Below, one piece after another: positions 26,162-39,007 of a stretch of DNA of 64,000 nucleotides (within the stretch, counting starts at the first letter, position 1; each line of letters starts with the position of its first letter). The translations under genes and the position numbers were made by a program. Source of the stretch: Azolla caroliniana (taxonomy: Eukaryota; Polypodiophyta). The stretch lies in NCBI GenBank assembly GCA_043228905.1, contig JBHGNT010000032.1, positions 124,001 through 188,000 on the forward strand. The letters run 5' to 3'. A model generated the notes under the pieces. It searched no databases, had not been told where the DNA came from, and saw only the letters and a list, made by a program, of their open reading frames with translations.

Positions 26162-29100
26162 TAATTCCATATCATAGCTCGCGTTGTTGGCTTCGATTCG
26201 CATGTTTGAACACAAAAATCCGATATCACACGAGCCAGGTATGAACATTTTAATTTACTCAAGGGCTCCTCTCAACTCCCTCCTCAAGTTTGCTATTTTC
26301 GTCATGTCTCTCGACCTGAGTTTGAAATTCTTGATTTTTTAATTCCATATCATAGCTAGCGTTGTTAGCTTCGATTTGCATGTTTGAACACAAAAATCCG
26401 ATATCACACGACCCAGGTATGAACATTTTAATCTACTCAAGGGCTCCTCTCAACTCCCTCCTCAAGTTTGCTATTTTCTTCATGTCTCTCGACCTGAGTT
26501 TCAAAATCTTGATTTTTTAATTCCATATCATAGCTAGCGTTTCAAGCTTCGATTTGCATGTTTGAACACAAAAATCCGATATCACACGAGCCAGGTATGA
26601 ACATTTTAATTTACTCAAGGGCTCCTCTCAACTCCCTCCTCAAGTTTGTTATTTTCGTCATGTCTCTCGACCTGAGTTTCAAAATCTTGATTTTTTAATT
26701 CCATATCAGAGCTCGCGTTGTTGGCTTCGATTCGCATGTTTGAACACAAAAATCCGATATCACACGAGCCAGGTATGAACATTTTAATTTACTCAAGGGC
26801 TCCTCTCAACTCCCTCCTCAAGTTTGCTATTTTCGTCATGTCTCTCGACCTGAGTTTGAAATTCTTGATTTTTTAATTCCATATCATAGCTAGCGTCGTT
26901 AGCTTCGATTTGCATGTTTGAACACAAAAATCCGATATCACACGACCCAGGTATGAACATTTTAATCTACTCAAGGGCTCCTCTCAACTCCCTCCTCAAG
27001 TTTGCTATTTTCTTCATGTCTCTCGACCTGAGTTTCAAAATCTTGATTTTTTAATTCCATATCATAGCTAGCGTTTCAAGCTTCGATTTGCATGTTTGAA
27101 CACAAAAATCCGATATCACACGAGCCAGGTATGAACATTTTAATTTACTCAAGGGCTGTTCTCAACTCACTCTTCAAATTTGCTATTTTCGTCATGTCTC
27201 TCGACCTGAGTTTCAAAATCTTGATTTTATAATTCCATATCATAGCTCGCGTTGTTGGCTTCAATTCGCATGTTTGAACACAAAAATCCGATATCACACG
27301 AGCCAGGTATGAACATTTTAATTTACTCAAGGGCTCCTCTCAACTCCCTCCTCAAGTTTGCTATTTTCGTCATGTCTCTCGACCTGAGTTTGAAATTCTT
27401 GATTTTTTAATTCCATATCATAGCTAGCGTCGTTAGCTTCGATTTGCATGTTTGAACACAAAAATCCGATATCACACGACCCAGGTATGAACATTTTAAT
27501 CTACTCAAGGGCTCCTCTCAACTCCCTCCTCAAGTTTGCTATTTTCTTCATGTCTCTCGACCTGAGTTTCAAAATCTTGATTTTTTAATTCCATATCATA
27601 GCTAGCGTTTCAAGCTTCGATTTGCATGTTTGAACACAAAAATCCGATATCACACGAGCCAGGTATGAACATTTTAATTTACTCAAGGGCTCCTCTCAAC
27701 TCCCTCCTCAAGTTTGTTATTTTCGTCATGTCTCTCGACCTGAGTTTCAAAATCTTGATTTTTTAATTCCATATCATACCTCACGTAGTTGGCTTCGATT
27801 CGCATGTTTGAACACAAAAATCCGATATCACACGACCCAGGTATGAACATTTTAATTACTTAACGGCTCCTCTCAACTCCCTCCTCAAGTTTGCTATTTT
27901 CGTCATGTCTCTCGACCTGAGTTTCAAAATCTTGATTTTTTAATTCCATATCATAGCTCGCGTTGTTGGCTTCGATTCGCATGTTTGAACACAAAAATCC
28001 GATATCACACGAGCCAGGTATGAACATTTTAATTTACTCAAGGGCTCCTCTCAACTCCCTCCTCAAGTTTGCTATTTTCGTCATGTATCTCGACCTGAGT
28101 TTGAAATTCTTGATTTTTTAATTCCATATCATAGCTAGCGTCGTTAGCTTCGATTTGCATGTTTGAACACAAAAATCCGATATCACACGACCCAGGTATG
28201 AACATTTTAATCTACTCAAGGGCTCCTCTCAACTCCCTCCTCAAGTTTGCTATTTTCGTCATGTCTCTCGACCTGAGTTTCAAAATCTTGATTTTTTAAT
28301 TCCATATCATACCTCACGTAGTTGGCTTCGATTCGCATGTTTGAACACAAAAAGCCGATATCACACGAGCCAGGTATGAACATTTTAATTACTTAAGGGC
28401 TCCTCTCAACTCCCTCCTCAAGTTTGCTATTTTCGTCATGTCTCTCGACCTGAGTTTCAAAATCTTGATTTTTTAATTCCATATCATACCTCACGTAGTT
28501 GGCTTCGATTCGCATGTTTGAACACAAAAATCCGATATCACACGAGCCAGGTATGAACATTTTAATTAACTCAAGGGCTGTTCTCAACTCACTCCTCAAA
28601 TTTGCTATTTTCGTCATGTCTCTCGACCTGAGTTTCAAAATCTTGATTTTTTAATTCCATATCATAGCTCGCGTTGTTGGCTTCGATTCGCATGTTTGAA
28701 CACAAAAATCCGATATCACACGAGCCAGGTATGAACATTTTAATTTACTCAAGGGCTCCTCTCAACTCCCTCCTCAAGTTTGCTATTTTCGTCATGTCTC
28801 TCGACCTGAGTTTGAAATTCTTGATTTTTTAATTCCATATCATAGCTAGCGTTGTTAGCTTCGATTTGCATGTTTGAACACAAAAATCCGATATCACACG
28901 ACCCAGGTATGAACATTTTAATCTACTCAAGGGCTCCTCTCAACTCCCTCCTCAAGTTTGCTATTTTCTTCATGTCTCTCGACCTGAGTTTCAAAATCTT
29001 GATTTTTTAATTCCATATCATACCTCACGTAGTTGGCTTCGATTCGCATGTTTGAACACAAAAATCCGATATCACACGAGCCAGGTATGAACATTTTAAT

Positions 29101-32000
29101 TAACTCAAGGGCTGTTCTCAACTCACTCCTCAAATTTGCTATTTTCGTCATGTCTCTCGACCTGAGTTTCAAAATCTTGATTTTTTAATTCCATATCATA
29201 GCTCGCGTTGTTGGCTTCGATTCGCATGTTTGAACACAAAAATCCGATATCACACGAGCCAGGTATGAACATTTTAATTTACTCAAGGGCTCCTCTCAAC
29301 TCCCTCCTCAAGTTTGCTATTTTCGTCATGTCTCTCGACCTGAGTTTGAAATTCTTGATTTTTTAATTCCATATCATAGCTAGCGTTGTTAGCTTCGATT
29401 TGCATGTTTGAACACAAAAATCCGATATCACACGACCCAGGTATGAACATTTTAATCTACTCAAGGGCTCCTCTCAACTCCCTCCTCAAGTTTGCTATTT
29501 TCTTCATGTCTCTCGACCTGAGTTTCAAAATCTTGATTTTTTAATTCCATATCATAGCTAGCGTTTCAAGCTTCGATTTGCATGTTTGAACACAAAAATC
29601 CGATATCACACGAGCCAGGTATGAACATTTTAATTTACTCAAGGGCTCCTCTCAACTCCCTCCTCAAGTTTGTTATTTTCGTCATGTCTCTCGACCTGAG
29701 TTTCAAAATCTTGATTTTTTAATTCCATATCATACCTCACGTAGTTGGCTTCGATTCGCATGTTTGAACACAAAAATCCGATATCACACGAGCCAGGTAT
29801 GAACATTTTAATTTACTCAAGGGCTCCTCTCAACTCCCTCCTCAAGTTTGCTATTTTCGTCATGTATCTCGACCTGAGTTTGAAATTCTTGATTTTTTAA
29901 TTGCATATCTTAGCTAGCGTTGTTAGCTTCGATTCGCATGTTTGAACACAAAAATCCGATATCACACGAGCCAGGTATGAACATTTTAATTTACTCAAGG
30001 GCTCCTCTCAACTCCCTCCTCAAGTTTGCTATTTTCGTCATGTCTCTCGACCTGAGTTTCAAAATCTTGATTTTATAATTCCATATCATAGCTCGCGTTG
30101 TTGGCTTCAATTCGCATGTTTGAACACAAAAATCCGATATCACACGAGCCAGGTATGAACATTTTAATTTACTCAAGGGCTCCTCTCAACTCCCTCCTCA
30201 AGTTTGCTATTTTCGTCATGTCTCTCGACCTGAGTTTGAAATTCTTGATTTTTTAATTCCATATCATAGCTAGCGTCGTTAGCTTCGATTTGCATGTTTG
30301 AACACAAAAATCCGATATCACACGAGCCAGGTATGAACATTTTAATCTACTCAAGGGCTCCTCTCAACTCCCTTCTCAAGTTTGCTATTTTCTTCATGTC
30401 TCTCGACCTGAGTTTCAAAATCTTGATTCTTTAATTCCATATCATAGCTAGCGTTTCAAGCTTCGATTTGCATGTTTGAACACAAAAATCCGATATCACA
30501 CGAGCCAGGTATGAACACTTTAATTTACTCAAGGGCTCCTCTCAACTCCCTCCTCAAGTTTGCTATTTTCGTCATGTCTCTTGACCTGAGTTTCAAAATC
30601 TTGATTTTTTAATTTCATATCATACCTCACGTAGTTGGCTTCGATTCGCATGTTTGAACACAAAAATCCGATATCACACGAGCCAGGTATGAACATTTTA
30701 ATTACTTGAGGGCTCCTCTCAACTCCCTCCTCAAGTTTGCTATTTTCGTCATGTCTCTTGACCTGAGTTTCAAAATCTTGATTTTTTAATTTCATATCAT
30801 ACCTCACGTAGTTGGCTTCGATTCGCATGTTTGAACACAAAAATCCGATATCACACGACCCAGGTATGAACATTTTAATCTACTCAAGGGCTCCTCTCAA
30901 CTCCCTCCTCAAGTTTGCTATTTTCATCTTGTCTCTCGACCTGAGTTTCAAAATCTTGATTTTTTAATTCCATATCATAGCTCGCGTTGTTGGCTTCGAT
31001 TCGCATGTTTGAACACAAAAATCCGATATCACACGAGCCAGGTATGAACATTTTAATTTACTCAAGGGCTCCTCTCAACTCCCTGCTCAAGTTTGCTATT
31101 TTCGTCATGTCTCTCGACCTGAGTTTGAAATTCTTGATTTTTTAATTCCATATCATAGCTAGCGTTGTTAGCTTCGATTTGCATGTTTGAACACAAAAAT
31201 CCGATATCACACGACCCAGGTATGAACATTTTAATCTACTCAAGGGCTCCTCTCAACTCCCTCCTCAAGTTTGCTATTTTCTTCATGTCTCTCGACCTGA
31301 GTTTCAAAATCTTGATTTTTTAATTCCATATCATAGCTAGCGTTTCAAGCTTCGATTTGCATGTTTGAACACAAAAATCCGATATCACACGAGCCAGGTA
31401 TGAACATTTTAATTTACTCAAGGGCTCCTCTCAACTCCCTCCTCAAGTTTGTTATTTTCGTCATGTCTCTCGACCTGAGTTTCAAAATCTTGATTTTTTA
31501 ATTCCATATCATACCTCACGTAGTTGGCTTCGATTCGCATGTTTGAACACAAAAATCCGATATCACACGAGCCAGGTATGAACATTTTAATTTACTCAAG
31601 GGCTCCTCTCAACTCCCTCCTCAAGTTTGCTATTTTCGTCATGTATCTCGACCTGAGTTTGAAATTCTTGATTTTTTAATTGCATATCTTAGCTAGCGTT
31701 GTTAGCTTCGATTCGCATGTTTGAACACAAAAATCCGATATCACACGAGCCAGGTATGAACATTTTAATTTACTCAAGGGCTGTTCTCAACTCACTCTTC
31801 AAATTTGCTATTTTCGTCATGTCTCTCGACCTGAGTTTCAAAATCTTGATTTTATAATTCCATATCATAGCTCGCGTTGTTGGCTTCAATTCGCATGTTT
31901 GAACACAAAAATCCGATATCAGACGAGCCAGGTATGAACATTTTAATTTACTCAAGGGCTCCTCTCAACTCCCTCCTCAAGTTTGCTATTTTCGTCATGT
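26162..32000. repeat. 6582-bp higher-order unit, copy C2
   Basis: This is the near-identical tandem partner of 19580-25418. It includes the two-copy 534-bp trimer (about 28.4-29.6 kb), the 'ttgcatatcttagc' monomer (about 29900 and 31679) and the 'ttcatcttgtctc' monomer (about 30923). Its right part overlaps the 2135-bp tandem duplication, so that event came after or together with the 6582-bp one. Confidence 0.9.
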
Positions 32001-34135
32001 ATCTCGACCTGAGTTTGAAATTCTTGATTTTTTAATTGCATATCTTAGCTAGCGTTGTTAGCTTCGATTCGCATGTTTGAACACAAAAATCCGATATCAC
32101 ACGAGCCAGGTATGAACATTTTAATTTACTCAAGGGCTCCTCTCAACTCCCTCCTCAAGTTTGCTATTTTCGTCATGTCTCTCGACCTGAGTTTCAAAAT
32201 CTTGATTTTATAATTCCATATCATAGCTCGCGTTGTTGGCTTCAATTCGCATGTTTGAACACAAAAATCCGATATCACACGAGCCAGGTATGAACATTTT
32301 AATTTACTCAAGGGCTCCTCTCAACTCCCTCCTCAAGTTTGCTATTTTCGTCATGTCTCTCGACCTGAGTTTGAAATTCTTGATTTTTTAATTCCATATC
32401 ATAGCTAGCGTCGTTAGCTTCGATTTGCATGTTTGAACACAAAAATCCGATATCACACGAGCCAGGTATGAACATTTTAATCTACTCAAGGGCTCCTCTC
32501 AACTCCCTTCTCAAGTTTGCTATTTTCTTCATGTCTCTCGACCTGAGTTTCAAAATCTTGATTCTTTAATTCCATATCATAGCTAGCGTTTCAAGCTTCG
32601 ATTTGCATGTTTGAACACAAAAATCCGATATCACACGAGCCAGGTATGAACACTTTAATTTACTCAAGGGCTCCTCTCAACTCCCTCCTCAAGTTTGCTA
32701 TTTTCGTCATGTCTCTTGACCTGAGTTTCAAAATCTTGATTTTTTAATTTCATATCATACCTCACGTAGTTGGCTTCGATTCGCATGTTTGAACACAAAA
32801 ATCCGATATCACACGAGCCAGGTATGAACATTTTAATTACTTGAGGGCTCCTCTCAACTCCCTCCTCAAGTTTGCTATTTTCGTCATGTCTCTTGACCTG
32901 AGTTTCAAAATCTTGATTTTTTAATTTCATATCATACCTCACGTAGTTGGCTTCGATTCGCATGTTTGAACACAAAAATCCGATATCACACGACCCAGGT
33001 ATGAACATTTTAATCTACTCAAGGGCTCCTCTCAACTCCCTCCTCAAGTTTGCTATTTTCATCTTGTCTCTCGACCTGAGTTTCAAAATCTTGATTTTTT
33101 AATTCCATATCATAGCTCGCGTTGTTGGCTTCGATTCGCATGTTTGAACACAAAAATCCGATATCACACGAGCCAGGTATGAACATTTTAATTTACTCAA
33201 GGGCTCCTCTCAACTCCCTGCTCAAGTTTGCTATTTTCGTCATGTCTCTCGACCTGAGTTTGAAATTCTTGATTTTTTAATTCCATATCATAGCTAGCGT
33301 TGTTAGCTTCGATTTGCATGTTTGAACACAAAAATCCGATATCACACGACCCAGGTATGAACATTTTAATCTACTCAAGGGCTCCTCTCAACTCCCTCCT
33401 CAAGTTTGCTATTTTCTTCATGTCTCTCGACCTGAGTTTCAAAATCTTGATTTTTTAATTCCATATCATAGCTAGCGTTTCAAGCTTCGATTTGCATGTT
33501 TGAACACAAAAATCCGATATCACACGAGCCAGGTATGAACATTTTAATTTACTCAAGGGCTCCTCTCAACTCCCTCCTCAAGTTTGTTATTTTCGTCATG
33601 TCTCTCGACCTGAGTTTCAAAATCTTGATTTTTTAATTCCATATCATACCTCACGTAGTTGGCTTCGATTCGCATGTTTGAACACAAAAATCCGATATCA
33701 CACGAGCCAGGTATGAACATTTTAATTTACTCAAGGGCTCCTCTCAACTCCCTCCTCAAGTTTGCTATTTTCGTCATGTATCTCGACCTGAGTTTGAAAT
33801 TCTTGATTTTTTAATTGCATATCTTAGCTAGCGTTGTTAGCTTCGATTCGCATGTTTGAACACAAAAATCCGATATCACACGAGCCAGGTATGAACATTT
33901 TAATTTACTCAAGGGCTGTTCTCAACTCACTCTTCAAATTTGCTATTTTCGTCATGTCTCTCGACCTGAGTTTCAAAATCTTGATTTTATAATTCCATAT
34001 CATAGCTCGCGTTGTTGGCTTCAATTCGCATGTTTGAACACAAAAATCCGATATCAGACGAGCCAGGTATGAACATTTTAATTTACTCAAGGGCTCCTCT
34101 CAACTCCCTCCTCAAGTTTGCTATTTTCGTCATGT
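29788..34135. repeat. 12-monomer tandem duplication, period 2135 bp, 2.04 copies
   Basis: Positions 29788-32000 match 31923-34135 at offset 2135 (12 x 178 - 1). The matched length, 2213 bp, exceeds the period, so this is a true abutting tandem. Breaks are 29787 (c) against 31922 (g), and 32001 (a) against 34136 (c). After 34135 the sequence continues as C1 does after 25418 (offset 8717), up to about 35079. That places the extra copy as an insertion within a C-type unit. Confidence 0.9.
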
Positions 34136-37100
34136 CTCTCGACCTGAGTTTGAAATTCTTGATTTTTTAATTCCATATCATAGCTAGCGTCGTTAGCTTC
34201 GATTTGCATGTTTGAACACAAAAATCCGATATCACACGACCCAGGTATGAACATTTTAATCTACTCAAAGGCTCCTCTCAACTCCCTTCTCAAGTTTGCT
34301 ATTTTCTTCATGTCTCTCGACCTGAGTTTCAAAATCTTGATTCTTTAATTCCATATCATAGCTAGCGTTTCAAACTTCGATTTGCATGTTTGAACACAAA
34401 AATCCGATATCACACGAGCCAGGTATGAACACTTTAATTTACTCAAGGGCTCCTCTCAACTCCCTCCTCAAGTTTGCTATTTTCGTCATGTCTCTTGACC
34501 TGAGTTTCAAAATCTTGATTTTTTAATTCCATATCATACCTCACGTAGTTGGCTTCGATTCGCATGTTTGAACACAAAAATCCGATATCACACGAGCCAG
34601 GTATGAACATTTTAATTACATAAGGGCTCCTCTCAACTCCCTCCTCAAGTTTGCTATTTTCGTCATGTCTCTCGACCTGAGTTTCAAAATCTTGATTTTT
34701 TAATTCCATATCATAGCTAGCGTTTCAAGCTTCGATTTGCATGTTTGAACACAAAAATCCGATATCACACGAGCCAGGTATGAACATTTTTATTTACTCA
34801 AGGGCTCCTCTCAACTCCCTCCTCAAGTTTGCTATTTTCGTCATGTCTCTCGACCTGAGCTTCAAAATCTTGATTTTATAATTCCATATCATAGCTCGCG
34901 TTGTTGGCTTCGATTCGCATGTTTGAACACAAAAATCCGATATCACACGAGCCAGGTATGAACATTTTAATTTACTCAAGGGCTCCTCTCAACTCCCTCC
35001 TCAAGTTTGCTATTTTCGTCATGTCTCTCGACCTGAGTTTGAAATTCTTGATTTTTTAATTCCATATCATAGCTAGCGTCGTTAGCTTCGATTTGCATGT
35101 TTGAACACAAAAATCCGATATCACACGACCCAGGTATGAACATTTTAATCTACTCAAGGGCTCCTCTCAACTCCCTCCTCAAGTTTGCTATTTTCATCTT
35201 GTCTCTCGACCTGAGTTTCAAAATCTTGATTCTTTAATTCCATATCATAGCTCGCGTTGTTGGCTTCGATTTGCATGTTTGAACACAAAAATCCGATATC
35301 ACACGAGCCAGGTATGAACATTTTAATTTACTCAAGGGCTCCTCTCAACTCCCTCCTCAAGTTTGCTATTTTCGTCATGTCTCTCGACCTGAGTTTCAAA
35401 ATCTTGATTTTTTAATTCCATATCATACCTCACGTAGTTGGCTTCGATTCGCATGTTTGAACACAAAAAGCCGATATCACACGAGCCAGGTATGAACATT
35501 TTAATTACTTAAGGGCTCCTCTCAACTCCCTCCTCAAGTTTGCTATTTTCGTCATGTCTCTCGACCTGAGTTTCAAAATCTTGATTTTTTAATTCCATAT
35601 CATACCTCACGTAGTTGGCTTCGATTCGCATGTTTGAACACAAAAATCCGATATCACACGAGCCAGGTATGAACATTTTAATTAACTCAAGGGCTGTTCT
35701 CAACTCACTCCTCAAATTTGCTATTTTCGTCATGTCTCTCGACCTGAGTTTCAAAATCTTGATTTTTTAATTCCATATCATAGCTCGCGTTGTTGGCTTC
35801 GATTCGCATGTTTGAACACAAAAATCCGATATCACACGAGCCAGGTATGAACATTTTAATTTACTCAAGGGCTCCTCTCAACTCCCTCCTCAAGTTTGCT
35901 ATTTTCGTCATGTCTCTCGACCTGAGTTTCAAAATCTTGATTTTTTAATTCCATATCATAGCTAGCGTTTCAAGCTTCGATTTGCATGTTTGAACACAAA
36001 AATCCGATATCACACGAGCCAGGTATGAACATTTTAATTTACTCAAGGGCTCCTCTCAACTCCCTCCTCAAGTTTGTTATTTTCGTCATGTCTCTCGACC
36101 TGAGTTTCAAAATCTTGATTTTTTAATTCCATATCAGAGCTCGCGTTGTTGGCTTCGATTCGCATGTTTGAACACAAAAATCCGATATCACACGAGCCAG
36201 GTATGAACATTTTAATTTACTCAAGGGCTCCTCTCAACTCCCTCCTCAAGTTTGCTATTTTCGTCATGTCTCTCGACCTGAGTTTGAAATTCTTGATTTT
36301 TTAATTCCATATCATAGCTAGCGTCGTTAGCTTCGATTTGCATGTTTGAACACAAAAATCCGATATCACACGACCCAGGTATGAACATTTGAATCTACTC
36401 AAGGGCTCCTCTCAACTCCCTCCTCAAGTTTGCTATTTTCATCTTGTCTCTCGACCTGAGTTTCAAAATCTTGATTCTTTAATTCCATATCATAGCTCGC
36501 GTTGTTGGCTTCGATTTGCATGTTTGAACACAAAAATCCGATATCACACGAGCCAGGTATGAACATTTTAATTTACTCAAGGGCTCCTCTCAACTCCCTC
36601 CTCAAGTTTGCTATTTTCGTCATGTCTCTCGACCTGAGTTTCAAAATCTTGATTTTTTAATTCCATATCATACCTCACGTAGTTGGCTTCGATTCGCATG
36701 TTTGAACACAAAAAGCCGATATCACACGAGCCAGGTATGAACATTTTAATTACTTAAGGGCTCCTCTCAACTCCCTCCTCAAGTTTGCTATTTTCGTCAT
36801 GTCTCTCGACCTGAGTTTCAAAATCTTGATTTTTTAATTCCATATCATACCTCACGTAGTTGGCTTCGATTCGCATGTTTGAACACAAAAATCCGATATC
36901 ACACGAGCCAGGTATGAACATTTTAATTAACTCAAGGGCTGTTCTCAACTCACTCCTCAAATTTGCTATTTTCGTCATGTCTCTCGACCTGAGTTTCAAA
37001 ATCTTGATTTTTTAATTCCATATCATAGCTCGCGTTGTTGGCTTCGATTCGCATGTTTGAACACAAAAATCCGATATCACACGAGCCAGGTATGAACATT

Positions 37101-37174
37101 TTAATTTACTCAAGGGCTCCTCTCAACTCCCTCCTCAAGTTTGCTATTTTCGTCATGTCTCTCGACCTGAGTTT
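34136..37174. repeat. C-type continuation plus 7-monomer duplication (offset 1245)
   Basis: Positions 34136-35079 follow 25419-26362 at offset 8717. They share 'ctactcaaaggctcc' (about 34261/25544) and 'gtttcaaacttcg' (about 34367/25650). They differ at 34417 g against 25700 c. Inside this, 34893-35929 matches 36138-37174 at offset 1245 (7 x 178 - 1), with one substitution at 36391 (g, against t at 35146). Because 1037 matched bases are fewer than the 1245-bp period, the copies do not abut: 208 bp of other satellite lie between. Confidence 0.82.
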
Positions 37175-39007
37175 GAAATTCTTGATTTTTTAATTCCATA
37201 TCATAGCTAGCGTTGTTAGCTTCGATTTGCATGTTTGAACACAAAAATCCGATATCACACGACCCAGGTATGAACATTTTAATCTACTCAAGGGCTCCTC
37301 TCAACTCCCTCCTCAAGTTTGCTATTTTCTTCATGTCTCTCGACCTGAGTTTCAAAATCTTGATTTTTTAATTCCATATCATAGCTAGCGTTTCAAGCTT
37401 CGATTTGCATGTTTGAACACAAAAATCCGATATCACACGAGCCAGGTATGAACATTTTAATTTACTCAAGGGCTCCTCTCAACTCCCTCCTCAAGTTTGT
37501 TATTTTCGTCATGTCTCTCGACCTGAGTTTCAAAATCTTGATTTTTTAATTCCATATCAGAGCTCGCGTTGTTGGCTTCGATTCGCATGTTTGAACACAA
37601 AAATCCGATATCACACGAGCCAGGTATGAACATTTTAATTTACTCAAGGGCTCCTCTCAACTCCCTCCTCAAGTTTGCTATTTTCGTCATGTCTCTCGAC
37701 CTGAGTTTGAAATTCTTGATTTTTTAATTCCATATCATAGCTAGCGTTGTTAGCTTCGATTTGCATGTTTGAACACAAAAATCCGATATCACACGACCCA
37801 GGTATGAACATTTTAATCTACTCAAGGGCTCCTCTCAACTCCCTCCTCAAGTTTGCTATTTTCTTCATGTCTCTCAACCTGAGTTTCAAAATCTTGATTT
37901 TTTAATTCCATATCATAGCTAGCGTTTCAAGCTTCGATTTGCATGTTTGAACACAAAAATCCGATATCACACGAGCCAGGTATGAACATTTTAATTTACT
38001 CAAGGGCTCCTCTCAACTCCCTCCTCAAGTTTGTTATTTTCGTCATGTCTCTCGACCTGAGTTTCAAAATCTTGATTTTTTAATTCCATATCATACCTCA
38101 CGTAGTTGGCTTCGATTCGCATGTTTGAACACAAAAATCCGATATCACACGAGCCAGGTATGAACATTTTAATTACTTAAGGGCTCCTCTCAACTCCCTC
38201 CTCAAGTTTGCTATTTTCGTCATGTCTCTCGACCTGAGTTTCAAAATGTTGATTTTTTAATTCCATATCATAGCTAGCGTTGTTGGCTTCGATTCGCATG
38301 TTTGAACACAAAAATCCGATATCACACGAGCCAGGTATGAACATTTTAATTTACTCAAGGGCTCCTCTCAACTCCCTCCTCAAGTTTGCTATTTTCGTCA
38401 TGTATCTCGACCTGAGTTTGAAATTCTTGATTTTTTAATTCCATATCATAGCTAGCGTCGTTAGCTTCGATTTGCATGTTTGAACACAAAAATCCGATAT
38501 CACACGACCCAGGTATGAACATTTTAATCTACTCAAGGGCTCCTCTCAACTCCCTCCTCAAGTTTGCTATTTTCATCATGTCTCTCGACCTGAGTTTCAA
38601 AATCTTGATTTTTTAATTCCATATCATAGCTAGCGTTTCAAGCTTCGATTTGCATGTTTGAACACAAAAATCCGATATCACACGAGCTAGGTATGAACAT
38701 TTTAATTTACTCAAGGGCTCCTCTCAACTCCCTCCTCAAGTTTGCTATTTTCGTCATGTCTCTCGACCTGAGCTTGAAATTCTTGATTTTTTAATTCCAT
38801 ATCATAGCTAGCGTCGTTAGCTTCGATTTGCATGTTTGAACACAAAAATCCGATATCACACGACCCAGGTATGAACATTTTAATCTACTCAAGGGCTCCT
38901 CTCAATTCCCTTCTCAAGTTTGCTATTTTCTTCATGTCTCTCGACCTGAGTTTCAAAATCTTGATTCTTTAATTCCATATCATAGCTAGCGTTTCAAGCT
39001 TCGATTT
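37175..39007. repeat. Satellite monomers, mixed variants, no exact local duplicate found
   Basis: About ten ordinary monomers. The order near 37.2-38.2 kb resembles the 19.7-20.3 kb stretch ('gctagcgttgttagc', then 'gctagcgtttcaagc', then 'catatcagagctcgcg'). It carries private changes such as 'ctctcaacctgag' (about 37872) and 'caaaatgttgatt' (about 38243). The first 'gagctaggtatg' variant of the window occurs at 38685; that variant becomes common only after 43 kb. No gene or foreign element is visible. Confidence 0.8.
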
